DNA from: Orbilia blumenaviensis
Lineage: Eukaryota; Ascomycota; Orbiliomycetes; Orbiliales; Orbiliaceae
Assembly: GCA_036872755.1 (NCBI GenBank)
Contig: JAVHNS010000004.1
Span: 992,001 to 1,056,000 of the forward strand
Direction of reading: 5' to 3'
Length of the DNA stretch: 64,000 bases
A program made the translations under genes and the position numbers. The notes beneath the pieces are model-generated. The model had not been told where the DNA came from. It saw only the letters and a list, made by a program, of their open reading frames with translations, and made no database searches. How positions within the stretch are numbered: the first letter of the stretch is position 1; each line of letters starts with the position of its first letter. Shown piece after piece: positions 46,167-59,545 of this stretch.

Positions 46167-47965
46167 ATGGCGACTTCAGGATCCTTCATGAAATTATGTC
46201 GTGTTGGTTTTGTGTCTCGATCACCTTCAGTTTACCGCAACAGGTTAGCCATTTATTCTGTACCAATATTTAGAAACACCAAAATGTCATCAGAATCTCA
46301 ACCAGGACAAGAGCGAGAACAAGAGCTGGGCCCGGGGCTAGCCTCGAAGCTAGAACGAGACCTATATTTAGGTCTAGAAGATTATCCAGGGCTGGGACTG
46401 GAGCTGAGTCCGAATCTAGAAGGTATTGAATCAATCCTACAATTCTGCAATTTAGATCTGATATGTTTTATTTGTATTCTGTATGGAGCCACGCCGTCAA
46501 TCGATACTATATATGTTGACTGCGCGTTAATCCATTAGGCCCAGAGTCTGAAAAGGAGTTACTTGACGCCATTCGGCAGCACAACATCGGAGATATACAA
46601 AGACTCTTAGATCAAAGACTCAATTCTAATTTCAAGGATGAACATGGGATATCGCCTCTGCAATACGCCATCGACTCCCCAGAAGATAAAGAGCGAGGAT
46701 TATTACTAGAACTGCTTCTCCAGAATGGAGCTAGTACAAAGTCTCGCAGTTGCTCTGGGTTGACTCCACTTCACTACGCGGTTCAACAAACCAACGATAC
46801 TGCAACACACTTACTTCTCAAGTTCTGTGCCCACCCAAACTCTCAAGACGACGCCGGTCAAACCCCGTTGCATATAGCAGCCGCGAGTGGAAACTCCGTC
46901 ATCGCTAAGCTGCTGACCACTAACGGGGCCGAAATATCAGCTAAGGATAACTTCGGATCGACACCTCTACACATCGCAGCAAGCAAAGGGCACTATAAAA
47001 TACTTCAGATACTTTCCACTGGCGGCGCTACTTCAGGAGATTATCAAAGTGATCGATCCGAACAGTGGGCAGAATATGAAACAGCTGTCAAGAACGAGGC
47101 CGCGAGCGAAATATTGATGGAAGAGCTACTGAAACGTGTGTCTATCACAGCGGAGGAAGGAAAGGCTTGGCAGGGACTACTCGAGTTTGCCTCTAAAAAA
47201 AAGTGGTGGAGTTTGGTGGAGCTGCTGTTAGAAAAGGGAGTATATCCCGATGAGATAAGTGACAATCAAAGGAACGCACTAGCTTATGCAACGGCGAGCC
47301 GAAATCGGAACATGATAGCGTTGCTATTTGGGGATTCCAAGGAAAGGGATGGAGAGGATCTCATAGAACTAGCTGTTAAGAAGGAGTGGCGGGATATTCT
47401 GTTCTTCTTGGTGGAAAATAATGTGAATTTCAGAGACGTAGCTGGAGAAAAGGCGTTAGTCCTATCTATTGTAAAGGGTTGGGGAGCCGGCGTCCTGATG
47501 GATCAGGCAGACAAGTGGCGGCCTTTGCTAAGTTTATTACTAGATAAAGGTGTCAAAATAGGAAAGGAAGCATTGAAAAGCGCAGCGACCAGGGATGCAA
47601 CCTTGATGACATCCTTAGTGGACAAGGCAGATGTCGAGATACTGAACGAAGCGAGAGTCTTGGGAAAGGTGATAGATTCGATGGACGCTAAAAAGTCCGG
47701 CCCAGCAGAATTTAAACTGGTGAAAACACTCGTGGAAAAAAAGGTAGACCTCAGTCTCAGGTTCTCTGGTTTTACACCGCAGGAGCGTGCCAAGAACTTG
47801 CACTTACCTTTAGAGATTCGAAACTTGTTGAAAACCCCTGTAGAAGATTTAGAACCAGATATTGGTTGGGATCAAGCGCCAGAACAGCAACAGGAGCAAC
47901 AAAGTACTGAGAACATATATCGGCATGAAGTTGACGCCGATGGCGAGGATCTCTATACCGCTTGA
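46167..47965 (+). CDS. ankyrin-repeat protein, function unknown
   Basis: Two exons, 46167-46422 and 46539-47965, giving 560 residues; a start at the second ATG (46284, MSSESQPGQ) gives 521. After a Glu/Leu/Gly-rich N-terminal part, ankyrin repeats run from about residue 90 to 250 (ISPLQYAIDSPEDKERGLLL, LTPLHYAVQQTNDTATHLLL, QTPLHIAAASGNSVIAKLL, STPLHIAASKGHYKILQIL). Beyond them the protein continues as degenerate helical repeats (WSLVELLLEKGVYPD; WRPLLSLLLDKGVKIG), probably diverged ankyrin units, and ends in a Gln/Glu-rich acidic tail. No enzymatic domain is visible. It shares a promoter region and a repeat type with the ankyrin-S8 gene, so the two may be co-expressed and could interact or regulate each other; this is inference. 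The intron donor is GTATTG, with an ATTAG acceptor. Confidence 0.82.
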
Positions 47966-50900
47966 TATGGTCAGACATCAATAACTACCTTTATATCGAT
48001 CTCTATATTTGATCTTATCAAAATCGCAAACTGAGTGTAATTACTTTAATTTCTCTTCGGCTTTCAAATTTCATGTTTTTGTTAAACCAATTTTTTTTTA
48101 CCGTTAAAGAGGGGGAAGAATGGGCCTACGAAGTATGCTTGGTCGGAACCGGGTACCTAGAGCAGAATAGTGTCTAAAACCACCTACATTCTTGTCGGCA
48201 TTGGCATACAAATTCTTTACCTATTTCAAGATACGTAAAGTATTATCATCGAATTGGGGAGTTTCGGTAATAATGTGGAAAAGATAGTTAAAATACATCA
48301 ATCATTTACTAATAAAATAGTCTCTTGTTGGGTCACGAGTAGGCTGTGGGACTATGGTTCTAAATTGAATATCAAACTTTTCTAATAATTCAACTAAGCA
48401 CTATTACGATTAAGATTATAATAGAATATTTGTGTTCCACAGTTTCGTTAGCTAATTCCTCCTACTAGGGTCACAACCAGTGTCAGGTATGCCGACGCCG
48501 AGAGTGTACGTAGGAATTCAGCAATTAGTGAATATCTTTTTAGAGTGTCCTAGATCAAGATTCGCATCCGAAATAGACGCTGGGAAGGTCCAGATACAAA
48601 ATGAAGATCGATAGTGTAATAATGCCAAAACCACGCATGAGCAAATTCACCAATCTGAATTCTCAAATAAGCGTTAACGCGTTGTCTTTACATTCGAACC
48701 TAATATGCCTCACAGCTTGAGTAACATTATATTATAAAAGTATGGCAGTGATTTCAAACAACAGAAGTATCAAGTCACATAATACTACAAAGTGATACAG
48801 TTACAGCACTAACTGGCGAAAAATCTGCAGGATTTCAAGTCCGCTGGATGCATTTCGCTGAAATGGAGGCTGGAAATATGAAAGCGCACTATTGCCATCG
48901 GTCTGAAGAAGAAACCACTAACTTGGGCCTAAGGGCATGAAAAAATATGAATACGCGTATATGGACTTCATAACAGCCAAAAGGGCACTTGAGAGTATAT
49001 ATATCGACCCAGTAATGACAAATCCGCTTTGGCATCAAGAATCGACTTTTCGTAAGATTATTGATCTTTTTGTTCGTAGGTTTTTTTAAAGTATTGCTAG
49101 CCTTTATTGTGATATTAAGTTATTGATATCGATAAGATGGTAAATGGGAGTCGAGAATAATTTTTTTAATGTTGTTTTTAAATCAGCGAAAAGGTTTTTT
49201 ATAAAGTGGATGGAATAATGTTCAGCTTTGGTCTAGAGTTGAGATCATTTTTTTAAAACCCCTTTCCTCTGCTAGACAGTCTCTTTAACCAACTTCCCTA
49301 ATGAAGCCTAAGACCCTGCCACTCATGGAATGGCTAACTTTGGGAGTAACTACAAGCGTCTGCGAGTTGTTAAAAAGATTTGGGATAATTTCTTTAACTG
49401 GGCCCAGGGAGTCAAATTTCCTTCATCTACTGAAGGCGATGAGGACCCTGGCTCTAAAGATCCCCAAACGGGCAAGAATAATTGACAGATAAAATAGCAG
49501 GAAGCAATTGAAGCAGATGACAGAGAAGTGAAAGCAGCAGCGGGAAGAGGGGAAACCGTTTGAATTCGATAACCCTTTGCAGGCACTAATGGGATTTACA
49601 GGTGTTGGCATTACCTTTCAGAATTAAGTTACCTGTCGCGACTGGAAAGCTTAATCGCAGGACTATTACATTACATTCTTTTTTTAGAAGCTCGTCGTCC
49701 TCTGCTTTTTTGCTATTAATTGTTTCTTAACAAGCAAGAACTCAGATATGCATGGTTTCAACGAGACCAGGTATACACAACGAGACCAGGTATACATGAT
49801 ATGTGGAACGTTGCAAGTGCCTATGCCGGGAAACAACACTAAATTAGCGTCTCCAGTATTGCCTATCTTCTTGTTGGCACACTATCTCTTTATCGATTTT
49901 TTCTCTTATTTTCAAATTTACCCCTTCCGTTTAATATTCGATCAAACTTGAACAACACTTGTTGTCTGGTACCAACGAGACCAGATCAAGCCTAATTTAC
50001 ATTAAGCCTGCTCGGCATATGTCACCGCCCCAACTAACATTTAAGTTCGAGCCCCCCATATTCCGATCAATCCCAAAGGTTCGTTCCTTAACTTTCGGAC
50101 TCAAATTTCTCCTAGTGAAGAAATCTAGGTGTGCCTCCAAATGTCCTTGCAAATATTTGATACAAAATATTTAGTTAACCTATAGGAATGAACAATATAA
50201 GGGCATTTCCAACCCCGCCCCGAACGTGGCTATCGGATATGAGTGTCGTGAACTAGTCTTCCCAGGCCTGGCGCTAGGCTCGCCGCAACTAAACGTCTCA
50301 TACGATCGCACGGATGGTTGACCGATGGTCACGCTCGGAGACCCAATATTTATTTGCGAAATCTGATTTCAAAGCTAATAATGCTTATTATGACGTCCTC
50401 ATATTTAAGTTGCGGCCGATAAACGAAGCCATTCGGAATTGCTTACGCTTGCTACTGTCATGATTGAGTATACCTTAGGCCTTGTGCGGCGTGTTGCATT
50501 GGCCGAAGCCAAGTCCGAATTTGCAAACGCGGAACAACTCTAAAGGTCCTCGGTCTCTGAAGTGGCCGGTGTAACAGGGGTAATCCCTGCTCACCGCTCC
50601 CAAAACTGCAATTATGTCACCAATGTAATCGCTTTTTAGTTCCGCTGACGAAGCAAGTCTAGCCCTTTTTGAATACTTTCGAGCACTCAACCACCGCAAC
50701 TCCGCGACCGAGTCTGGAATTCTAGAGTACAGACCGTTGTCACTCGGGGGAGAAATGCCTACGGCTCGAACATCCCCGCTTGACTCGGCCGACAATGGTT
50801 AACTCAGGGCAGCTTCCGGATTTTAAAGTCTAAATTTGCAAACCGAAGTTAGCGTTAGTTAAGTCGGCTGGTGGGGGAAATATTCACACTAGTACTAGAT

Positions 50901-51264
50901 CATCATGGAAAGAATAGTAATCGAGAAATGTAATCGCCATTGCTACCGAGCTGCCGTGGCTAGCCTTGATCCGTCGATAGCTATAACAAATCGTAACGGC
51001 TGGCGAAGCTATCGGGAGTATAAGAACCCATCGAATGTCTCTTCGTTTTTCATGCTATCTTTCGATCGATATCTTCAGTGACATCACCGAACTCAGTACT
51101 AGTATACCACACACACACAACGCAATTCAAACACCACATTGATCAATTATTCTCAATCCACCACGATTGTACATCCACAGCAAACCAAATAAACCGCCAA
51201 AATTTTACTTCTAAATCTTCTCTCCAAAACTCGGACTGGGTTCATAAACCGCACAATAACAACA
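47966..51264. other. 3.3-kb gene-poor region
   Basis: AT-rich, with no gene family recognised. Weak coding-like stretches occur near 49300-49500 and on the minus strand near 50475-50795, but neither has a recognisable domain or a plausible gene structure. It contains a 19-bp tandem duplication at 49759. The last 300 bases are the probable promoter of the NmrA-like gene. Confidence 0.5.
49759..49796. repeat. 19-bp tandem duplication
   Basis: CAACGAGACCAGGTATACA is present twice in a row without mismatch; the core CAACGAGACCAG appears once more near 49974. Confidence 0.9.
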
Positions 51265-52477
51265 ATGTGTGGCTCAAAAGTCTTCACCGTTTTCGGTTCC
51301 ACTGGGAACCAGGGTGGTTCAATCATCAAGAGCATCCTTGCCCATCCTCTACTTTCCAAGGAATATAGACTCCGGGGTGTTACGAGGAATCCGGAGAGTG
51401 ATAGAGCTAAGGCTTTGACCGCTCAGGGCGTTGAGATGGTTGCTGTGAGTAAACATAATACATTTTTTTTTGTAGATTGTGGGAAACCAAGAGCTAATCG
51501 ACTGGTGAAGGGTGATATGGAAAACTCCGAGTCTGTTTCAAAGGCCATTGAGGGCTCATATGCTGTTTTTGGTGTGACGAATTGTTAGTATCCCCCGAAC
51601 ACACCGAAAATGATGTGGTATGTGTTGCTAACAAAAATACCACAAAGATTGGGAAGTCCCCTCCAAAGAGCGAGAAGTCAACCAAGGGAAACGTATCGCC
51701 GACGCCTGCAAAACCCATGGAGTCAAGCAGTTAATCTGGAGTAACCTTCCTCATGTCGGAAAACGTACGTCTGCCTATTTTCCCCAATGTTCCAAGACTT
51801 TTATAGAATTTCTAGGTTACAACACCAAACCTTTTAGAGCAGATCACTAATCAAAGTTATATGTTATAGTATCGGGCGGTAAATATCCCAATGTCCATCA
51901 CTTTGACGGAAAGGCCGAAATCGGGGAGTACATCGCCTCCCTCCACATCCCACACGTAAACGTCGTTCCTGGAATGTTTATGCAAAATCTCAAGAGCGGG
52001 ATCAGCAAGTCTCAGGACGGCGAAACCTATAACTTCGCTATGCCCCTCACAAAGGAGGTTAAATACCCATGGTTCAATCCAGCCAAGGACACCGGAGCCT
52101 TTGTAGCTGGCGCTTTACTCCATCCCGAGATTTTCGAGAAGGCTACTACTGGCACCCCAGTTAGTATCTCTCAAGCTAGTGGATTCTGGAGCGGAACCGA
52201 AGTCTGCGAGACATTCGAGAAGGCCACTGGGAAGAAGGTAAACTTCGTTCAATTGGAAGAAGAGACTTATATTGGATTCATGTCGACCCGAGAGTTAGGA
52301 CAGGAGCTTTTGGAGAATATGCTTTTGGTGTCGGATTATGGATACTTTGGGCCAACAGTTGAGAAGTCGATTGAAGCGGTTCAGGAGAGTATTAAGGAAT
52401 TTTATCTTGATGGGGGGAAGCCACAGAGTTTGGAAGAGTTTATGGAAGAGAACAAGGCTGCCTTTTGGCATTTGTGA
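51265..52477 (+). CDS. NmrA-like NAD(P)-binding protein
   Basis: Four exons: 51265-51444, 51511-51583, 51648-51764 and 51870-52477, giving 325 residues. The N-terminal dinucleotide motif is FTVFGSTGNQGGSI (glycines near residues 11-18), followed by GVTRNPES and, after the first intron, VAGDMENSES. This is the atypical short-chain dehydrogenase fold of NmrA/HSCARG proteins, which bind NAD(P) as redox sensors or act as isoflavone-reductase-like enzymes; Aspergillus NmrA restrains the GATA factor AreA. The catalytic Tyr-x-x-x-Lys of true reductases is not obvious. The first intron (66 bp) has no in-frame stop, so an unspliced reading is also open; a GCTAAT branch site and the family pattern favour splicing. 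Its specific role is unknown. It stands alone between two STAND-related loci. Confidence 0.85.
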
Positions 52478-53143
52478 GCGTATGTAAGGTCAAGCAATGG
52501 CCGGTGAGATTTTATGGCAGTTGATCTTGGCTTGAAAACTTGTATAGTTCCCAAAAGTTAGGTGTCACTTTTCATGCCGTCTAAGTAATTAACACAAAAA
52601 ATAAATAATGTGAATTGCGACTTAATTGAATTTATCTTGAGATGATCATAAAGCTTCGTTTAAGCATACTAATGACGAAGCCAAGTACGACGGTCGACGT
52701 AGACAAAATCCAACGGAATCATGTGTTGCCTAGACGCGGCTCAAATATCTTAAATCTTCATACCAGAGCATGTTGTGTTTGGAGGTTAATCAGCAGCTAC
52801 ACTATCCTGTCCTTCCCTATTCCACTTGAATGGACCTAAAAAGTTTACATCGATGCTATACTGGTTTGAGCCCTCAAACATAGGGTAGAGCCGACCTCGG
52901 ACATCTCCATCACTGGAGCCCACAACTCCACCGTTTACCGTCTAGAATACGACACCTTCTGTCTGGCGGTATCCACAACCCGCTATATCGCCCTTACGGA
53001 GCCCCAGAGCTTTATACTTTACATCAATTTTGGCATCGGAAAGATATTTCGTGAAGTCACGTTCTCGTGTTAGCCCAATTGCGAATTCGCTGTGACAATA
53101 GCAGTCAGTATATCATTGTTGTCTATTACCTAGGGTCAGATGC
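52478..53143. other. intergenic, no gene seen
   Basis: About 670 bp between the NmrA-like gene and the decayed STAND gene. No recognisable gene, repeat or RNA. Confidence 0.5.
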
Positions 53144-56100
53144 TTACGGCGATTCGCTAGATATCTCCAGGATTTCCATTTCGAAGTATAATAATTCATC
53201 ATAGGGAGCAATTGGCTTATCTGTACGAGCCCTCATGGCTTCTAAGCCTATCAAGGTATGGCTTTTAGTGGTAGGAAGGCTTATGAAATTTCTGATCAAC
53301 TGACCTGTATTCCTTTTGGTTCGCTTATTCATCTCTTGGTCTTTGCGGTGGGCAGTACACCTGCGTTCATCAGCGGAGATGATGATGCGAGAGTGAAAGC
53401 TCTCCGAACCCCACGTTTGGATGGGTTTAGAATTCTGCCGCCACTCCATTCGCCTGTTTGATAACATATCGTTGTAACGTGCGATTCGGCCCTGCATTGG
53501 ACTTTGTTTCCCGAAGGCGTGCGCAAAATCCAAGGCGCTCCAGTCATCCTCAATCTCTGTCAGAGGATCCAATTCATGATTTAAATAAGACTCTAAAACT
53601 TTGTTACTTCCGCAAAATATGCGGCTATAGCCCTGACAGTCCGGTGCAAATGCGAAAGCATGGAACAGCTTTCGGCTTGCGTGAAATAGTGGTGTATCGG
53701 GCTGCGGGAAGTCCTTTAAGCTGGCAAATCGTTGCAAGAACCGTGATCCGGCGGATATGCCTCTAGAATCGGCGGCGAAGGGGCTCGCGCCGAAATCGAG
53801 GAGATAGGCGGCATGGACAAAATTTCTAGTATCAATACCCTTCAAAAATGGCGTCATTTGCCAATCGCCTCCTTTCTTCTCTAACAAATCGCTTCTTTCG
53901 AGTGGTGTTAGAGCAGCGAGAATGTAATCTATCATAACTTTGTTGTCAAAGCTGGAAACGGAGTGATGTAGTATGGTTTCCCCACCGTTATCTCGTCGAC
54001 TTAGCCCACAATAAACTTCACCAGATGCATCCTTGTGTTTTTTTAGCAGTAAATCCGCAGCTTCCCATTTTTCATGGTAATTGCATTACAAAGCGCGTTT
54101 CTGCCAGTCCAGATAGAAGCACGTTGAAGGTTTGTACCATTTCTAACTAAAATATCCATGATTCGAAGGTCCTCCTGGGTTCTAACTTCCATCGCAATTT
54201 TTATCAGCGCCGTTTGACCGTGAACATCATCGTCGTTGATCATGAAGCTGACGTCACGTCCATGCTCTAGTAGTAGAGTTACTCCCTCCAGATCCTTGGC
54301 GGAAACCGCTGTGTATAACGGAGTCGTACCCTTTATGTCCTTGACATCCGGGTTCGCATCTTTCTGGAGAAGCCTTTTTACATACATGTACACAAAAGCT
54401 GTTTATTCCTGGGTAGCTTGCATTTTTCCGAAAATATTGCGTGTAGAACTGTTTCTCGACTATAGCCTCGTGATTATAGGTCAAGCATCTTAGTGTCAAC
54501 TTGGCTGAAAGCGAGTTAGAAGAGGCTGTCATCAGGAATCGCCATTATTCTTTGTAGGGGAAGTTGTTTTTTTATAAACGAAGAGAAGCGCCGGTGACGA
54601 GACCAGCGCCGGTTAAGATCCACCCCTCTTTCAATCATGTACGTTTAGTGACTGTATCAGCTTCCCACAACCTACCCTCTTAGAAGACGACTCTAAACTA
54701 CAAGCGGCCAACTCGAATTCTATCAAACACACTGTAAAAGTACTTGGTTTTCGGGAAGAAGTAGATAAGTTGTTTATAGGGACACTAAGCTTGATAATCT
54801 CTAGAACGAGTTCTGGGTAGTAGTGTATTTCTGGGTAGTGGATAACAGAGTGCCCTGATTTCGATAAAAGCATTATTTTCTGCTTTATATCTTCAGTTTT
54901 GAGAAGGAAATCTACGAGGACCTCCAGGCCATTGCTACCCCCGATAATTACAGGTCTTGTGTTGACGACGTACTCTCCTATTGCGGCAGTGTCGGCTCCG
55001 CCCAGGAGGTTGAACTGAAGCGCCAACCGCATGAAGTTTTCAGGCTGTACATAGGAACTTTCGAAGATACTGTTTCATAGTTTGCCATTTTTTGGTTGTG
55101 CGCTCTGCAAGTGGCCAAAGTTCTCCGACACGCCTCATGTGATGTATCCAGCCGAAGATGGGTCAGTTTCCTTAGGTATCGGGATATCCTCGTCTTGGTC
55201 AGGAACGGGGGGTAAATATTTTGGTTGAAATTTGGGGTAGGTTAAGACTCAGACTATCATGTTTATTGCGCACCATAAGTATGCGTCCTAGTCAGACGAC
55301 TACCTAGGTAAGAGGAAGTCTGGGCCATAATGCTTTATTTTTCAAATGAGATTGGTACTCACGCGTGAAAATCAATAAATCTAGTTGCGTGTGCTTCTCG
55401 TCCTCAGAATCTTCTTGGGTGTAGCGTTCTTATACATGTCAGAAAATAATATATTGGGAAAGGTTCGCCCAATAACCTTACTTGGGATGCGCAATCTCAA
55501 AATCATGTGACCCTTGTCTTTATCTTCATAGAGCCGAAAAAGGTCCCTAATACTAAAATCCTTCTTCACTGCCTCCATAGTTTCTCTTTCAAACCACACC
55601 CGAACCGTTGTATGGATAACATTGATATCCTGTTTGTTGTTTAAAGACTTGAAGGAATCTCTACTAGCCACACCCAACTGATTTACAGTCGCAAATATTT
55701 CGGGATTATGCATAGCTTGTTCGAACCGCTCCTCCCTCAAGCTTTTACCGGTCATTTCCCTCTCTACCCCTTGGTGTTCCCTCGCCCTTACGATGGCTGG
55801 CTTTGAAGCTTCATCAACGTCGTCACCGTTCACACCTCCCTCCGAGCTTTCGTCTTTGCAGTCGCTATAATCTTTTTTTGTTGTGCTGGCTTCCTCTTCA
55901 CTATCTTTGAGGCATATCTTTTTGAGTTGCTCTGCAGCTTCTATAGTGTTGACGAGGCCAGTGGTGTAAATTATCTTGTCCAGCACGAGCATCACCAGAT
56001 TTCTTTCTGCGTCCGTGAGTGAAGCCAATTGCCGAGAATAGAATTCATCCATCCCCGACCTCGCTCCGCAGTCGCCCGCTTTTGAGTCTCAGGTTGACCT

Positions 56101-58694
56101 TACCTCTTTTATCTAGGTGATAGGTCCTAGGCACCCGCTGTTTCATGATACGGCGTAGTGACATGTTGAGATATTCGATCATATCGCATAACTTTGTCCT
56201 TTCTGTAACCGTCAGCATCGTGGTTTCTTCGTACGTTCTTTCGTGGAGGAGACTACTATTGGTGGAGGATCCTGGTTGAGAGTCATCACCGGGGCTTTTA
56301 TGCTCGAGGTCTGCTGGAGCGGGCTGTTTTTCTGCCTCCGCGTTCTTCCAGAAATGCCGTTCTATACCAATATCCGTTCGGCTTGAGAGCGAAACTTTTA
56401 TATTGACCTTTTTTGAACGGCTCATTTTGACTAGCTCTGGGACGAGATCTGATGAATTTTATTCTAGACACTCATCCAGGCTATCAACCACGATATATAT
56501 CGTCTTCACAATTCTTGCGACTAGCTCAATTTTGGCCAAAGGGCTCAAGAGATGGATCAAGTTCGGCTCTTTACCTCCGACCTCCCCATTCGTAGTCTGA
56601 CTAGCTTCTGCTTAGTCCCCTTCGTTATTATTGGAGTAATCCTTCTTATCTAGCCCGATCTTCTCAAGGTGCTGTATTGCCCGAACGAACCTCTCGGCCT
56701 CTTCCACAGTCTTAATATTTCGCTCATCAAACATCTGGGCAAGAAGACTAAAAGTGGCTTGATCGCGGCGCTGTGTCGCATCTAGGCCTTTCTTAAAAAA
56801 CCAGAAAAGGACCAAGGGTTTGTTGTCTTTCTTGTTCACGCTCGCTCTTTGTGACTCCAACCAAGATTGATCTTTCGGGTTGAAAATGGGAGAACTGCTT
56901 TCGCTGACGGGTACCTTACCTCTAAGCCTCAACCTTAGTCTTCTGATAGTCAGTGCCATGATTACCGATTTTTCAAACCCTGCAAGTCCTTTGAAGTAGA
57001 GGAGCGATTGTGGAGCGGGACCGAGTGAATCAATTGTCTGAGAAGTCACTGTTCCATCAATACCTGCTTTTAGAGCCGTGTCGTCCGTGTCATCTTGTAT
57101 GTTAACCGGGCCGGATCCGACGGCATTCGTTCCCATGACTTGTATGCTTCGTTGTCGAAAAGCCAGCTACCCAAATGGTCTTTGGCATACCGTAACGATT
57201 GCAGAGTTGCGTACAGTCGTGTCTGATTAGTTTCGTTTCGTACCAATCTTTTTTGATAGCTCAAAATGTAACCTCGCCATATCTTTAGATTGTTTTCATC
57301 GACTAGCCTGTCTACTCCTTCTGCGGTTGTCTTTACATTCGAGGATACTCCGCCGACTCCGGATAGCGGCTGGGTCATGTATAAGCGCATAGAATCCTCA
57401 ATTCTTTTGAGTCCATCCTTCATTGCTATTCGGTGCCCCAGGTAGTAAGTATTTTATGTATTAAAGATTGAGTACCGGTTTCTTTACCCTCTGTTTTCGT
57501 AGATATGAGATCCCGAAGGCGGGAAACTTGTTCTTCATCCTTATTTTCCGATAAGTACAGCTGCTATTAATTGCTATTTACGAGCTCCAACAAGTGGATG
57601 GTAAAAACGTACTCCGTAGAAAAGATACTACTTTTTCCTGAAGAGCTAAGCTGCCTTTCTCTTTGACGGCTCCATAATAAGTTATCAACTCGTCGTATTT
57701 TCCCATCGTTTCAGCGTCGAAAATATTTCGGAAGAAGATTTCTGGTCAAGGAAATCGCGTTATGGAGTGTGTCTCTCTAGAGGGATCACTAGGCAGTCCT
57801 TATAGGAGATGGATACGAAAACATACTCATTTTTGTAAACCTATGTTCCTTCCTCTCACCCCCTTCCCAGAAGACATAGTTTCGCCAGTAAATCTCTTAT
57901 TAGCGTGCCAGAAAAAGTCAAGACTGGTAACTAAAGCTTCTTTAATCGCGGAAAGCAACTGCTCTTGGAGCTGTTGATCACCATCGGCATCTCTACCGCC
58001 ATCACCCCTGCCGATGAGCTGGTTTTCATGCAGCCGACATGTCAGAATTATCGTTATAACAGTGACACAAGTATCGGAAATGTTGTCGCAATTGTCCATA
58101 TCATGAATAGCGATCTTCAGGTTTATTAATCCAATATTCGCACATATACTTTTAAACATGTTTCACAATACCTTTATAATAACTGGTTTAGGATGCTATC
58201 TTACCCCGACCAAAGTACTAATCGTACCCCAAGCAACACCAACAACATCCGGTGCCGTCGACAGGATGGGGTCTCCAATATCCCCAATATCCCGCAAACC
58301 CTGAATAAACCCACCAATCTTACCTTTATAGAGCTTCTCAGCCAATTGCTAGAGCCTTTTACGTTGATATAATGTGCCATCGAGGTTATCCCGTCCCGAG
58401 CCTGGAAGAACTCTAGAATACGAGCCTGTACTTCATTATCGGCCTCGTCGTATTTGGCAAGAAGCCGCCCTTGAAAGATTTCCTTTGCTTGTTTCCAGCA
58501 TTCCGAGTTCTTAGAGAAGTTCGAGTCTGAGCGCGGCCTGCGAGGTGCCCTAGGTTCGGTGATTGATTCGGGATACGGGCTTCCTGTCCAGACAGGGCTT
58601 CCAGAGTCCGCTTTGAGGGGTCATCTTGTGTTGATGTGCAGTTACAACAAGGTCGCTGCGTTTGCCATTTGCAGTATTCGAGAGCAGTTTTCAC
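53144..58694 (-). pseudogene. decayed STAND (NACHT-ankyrin) gene
   Basis: Reading down the minus strand, pieces of one fungal STAND protein follow in order but in changing frames. They are: an N-terminal helical region (CWKQAKEIFQGRLLAKYDEA, about 58500-58430); more helices (58130-57830 and 57720-57620); WLFDNEAYKSW (57160-57130); a Walker A-like LLYFKGLAGFEKS (about 57005) in which the usual Gly before Lys-Ser is Glu; FWFFKKGLDATQRR; Walker B IYIVVDSLDECLE (56500-56462); and ankyrin repeats (54380-53700). Breaks: a frame change plus TAG near 58353, a frame change near 57130, in-frame TAA at 56612-56614 and 56459-56461 (same frame, on either side of the Walker B motif), frame changes near 56050 and 54065. 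Some gaps could be introns, but the two TAA codons inside the ATPase cannot easily be spliced out. Both could come from CAA by C-to-T change. Confidence 0.7.
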
Positions 58695-59545
58695 TCTATA
58701 AAATATTAAAATATGCTCCTGTCGTCTATAGATAGCTTAGATTTAGCACGGGTATGTGAGTCGCTTTAAACACAAATATATATATATATATGTGTGTGTG
58801 TGTAAACGAAAGTATGTTTAGTGAAATCCTCTTCAGTGGCCCTGAAAACTATATAGGTACTGACTACGATGATTCTCACTAAATGTAACTTGAAAGCATG
58901 GAGCTAGGTACCCAGCTATCTCTCGCCTTTTTTTAAACCTGCGAGAATTAGTCATCTTTGCGATCGATAAGCGAAGGATCCGAACCCCACCCGAGTCCAA
59001 ACATCGATATATCGCCAGAGCGAGCATGATTACACATAGGATTTCAAACTCTTTAGATGTACATGTACAAACGTAGGCTCGATTTGTTTTGCTAATTATC
59101 AATTGTGAGATAGGTTAAAAGCAAACCCACATATCTAGGTATATATGTCATTTACAGTCGTACCAATAATGAGATAATAATATGGGCCGTAGATGGGCCT
59201 ATAATCATGGTTAATTTACTGGTTATTTAGGTGGAAACATTTCTATGAATAGCTACTACGCTAGAAATCGAAATAGGATTGATACGGAACCAATCCAGCA
59301 TCAATATAACGTTACATATGAAAACAGTGTTAAGGCGATATTACACAAAAATTACAGCATATACTTCATCTTATGACGGTATTAGAAATGTGGACTTTGT
59401 CAGCTCAGTAAATTAACCATAAAAACAAAATACGCAGGGTAAAACCTAAGTATCCAAGTAGGTACCCAGTCTTAGCCCCAGACACTGTTGGCCGCAATTG
59501 TGGTACCTAGCCACCTCAGTAAGTAGGTAAATAAAAATTTCGAAA
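58695..59545. other. intergenic, no gene seen
   Basis: About 850 bp, AT-rich, between the decayed STAND gene and the intact one. It contains a TA/TG microsatellite at about 58776-58803 and nothing else recognisable. Confidence 0.5.

Noticed and set aside
13608..48000. Prion-type amyloid motifs (HET-s-like) linking paired genes
   Set aside because: No HET-s-type repeat motif was recognised by eye in the N- or C-termini of the paired proteins.
49301..49492. Coding-like stretch (in one frame KRLRVVKKIWDNFFNWAQG)
   Set aside because: Short, interrupted, no recognised family and no gene structure; at most a remnant.
50475..50795. Minus-strand frame of 106 codons
   Set aside because: No domain, no splice partners and no support from neighbours.
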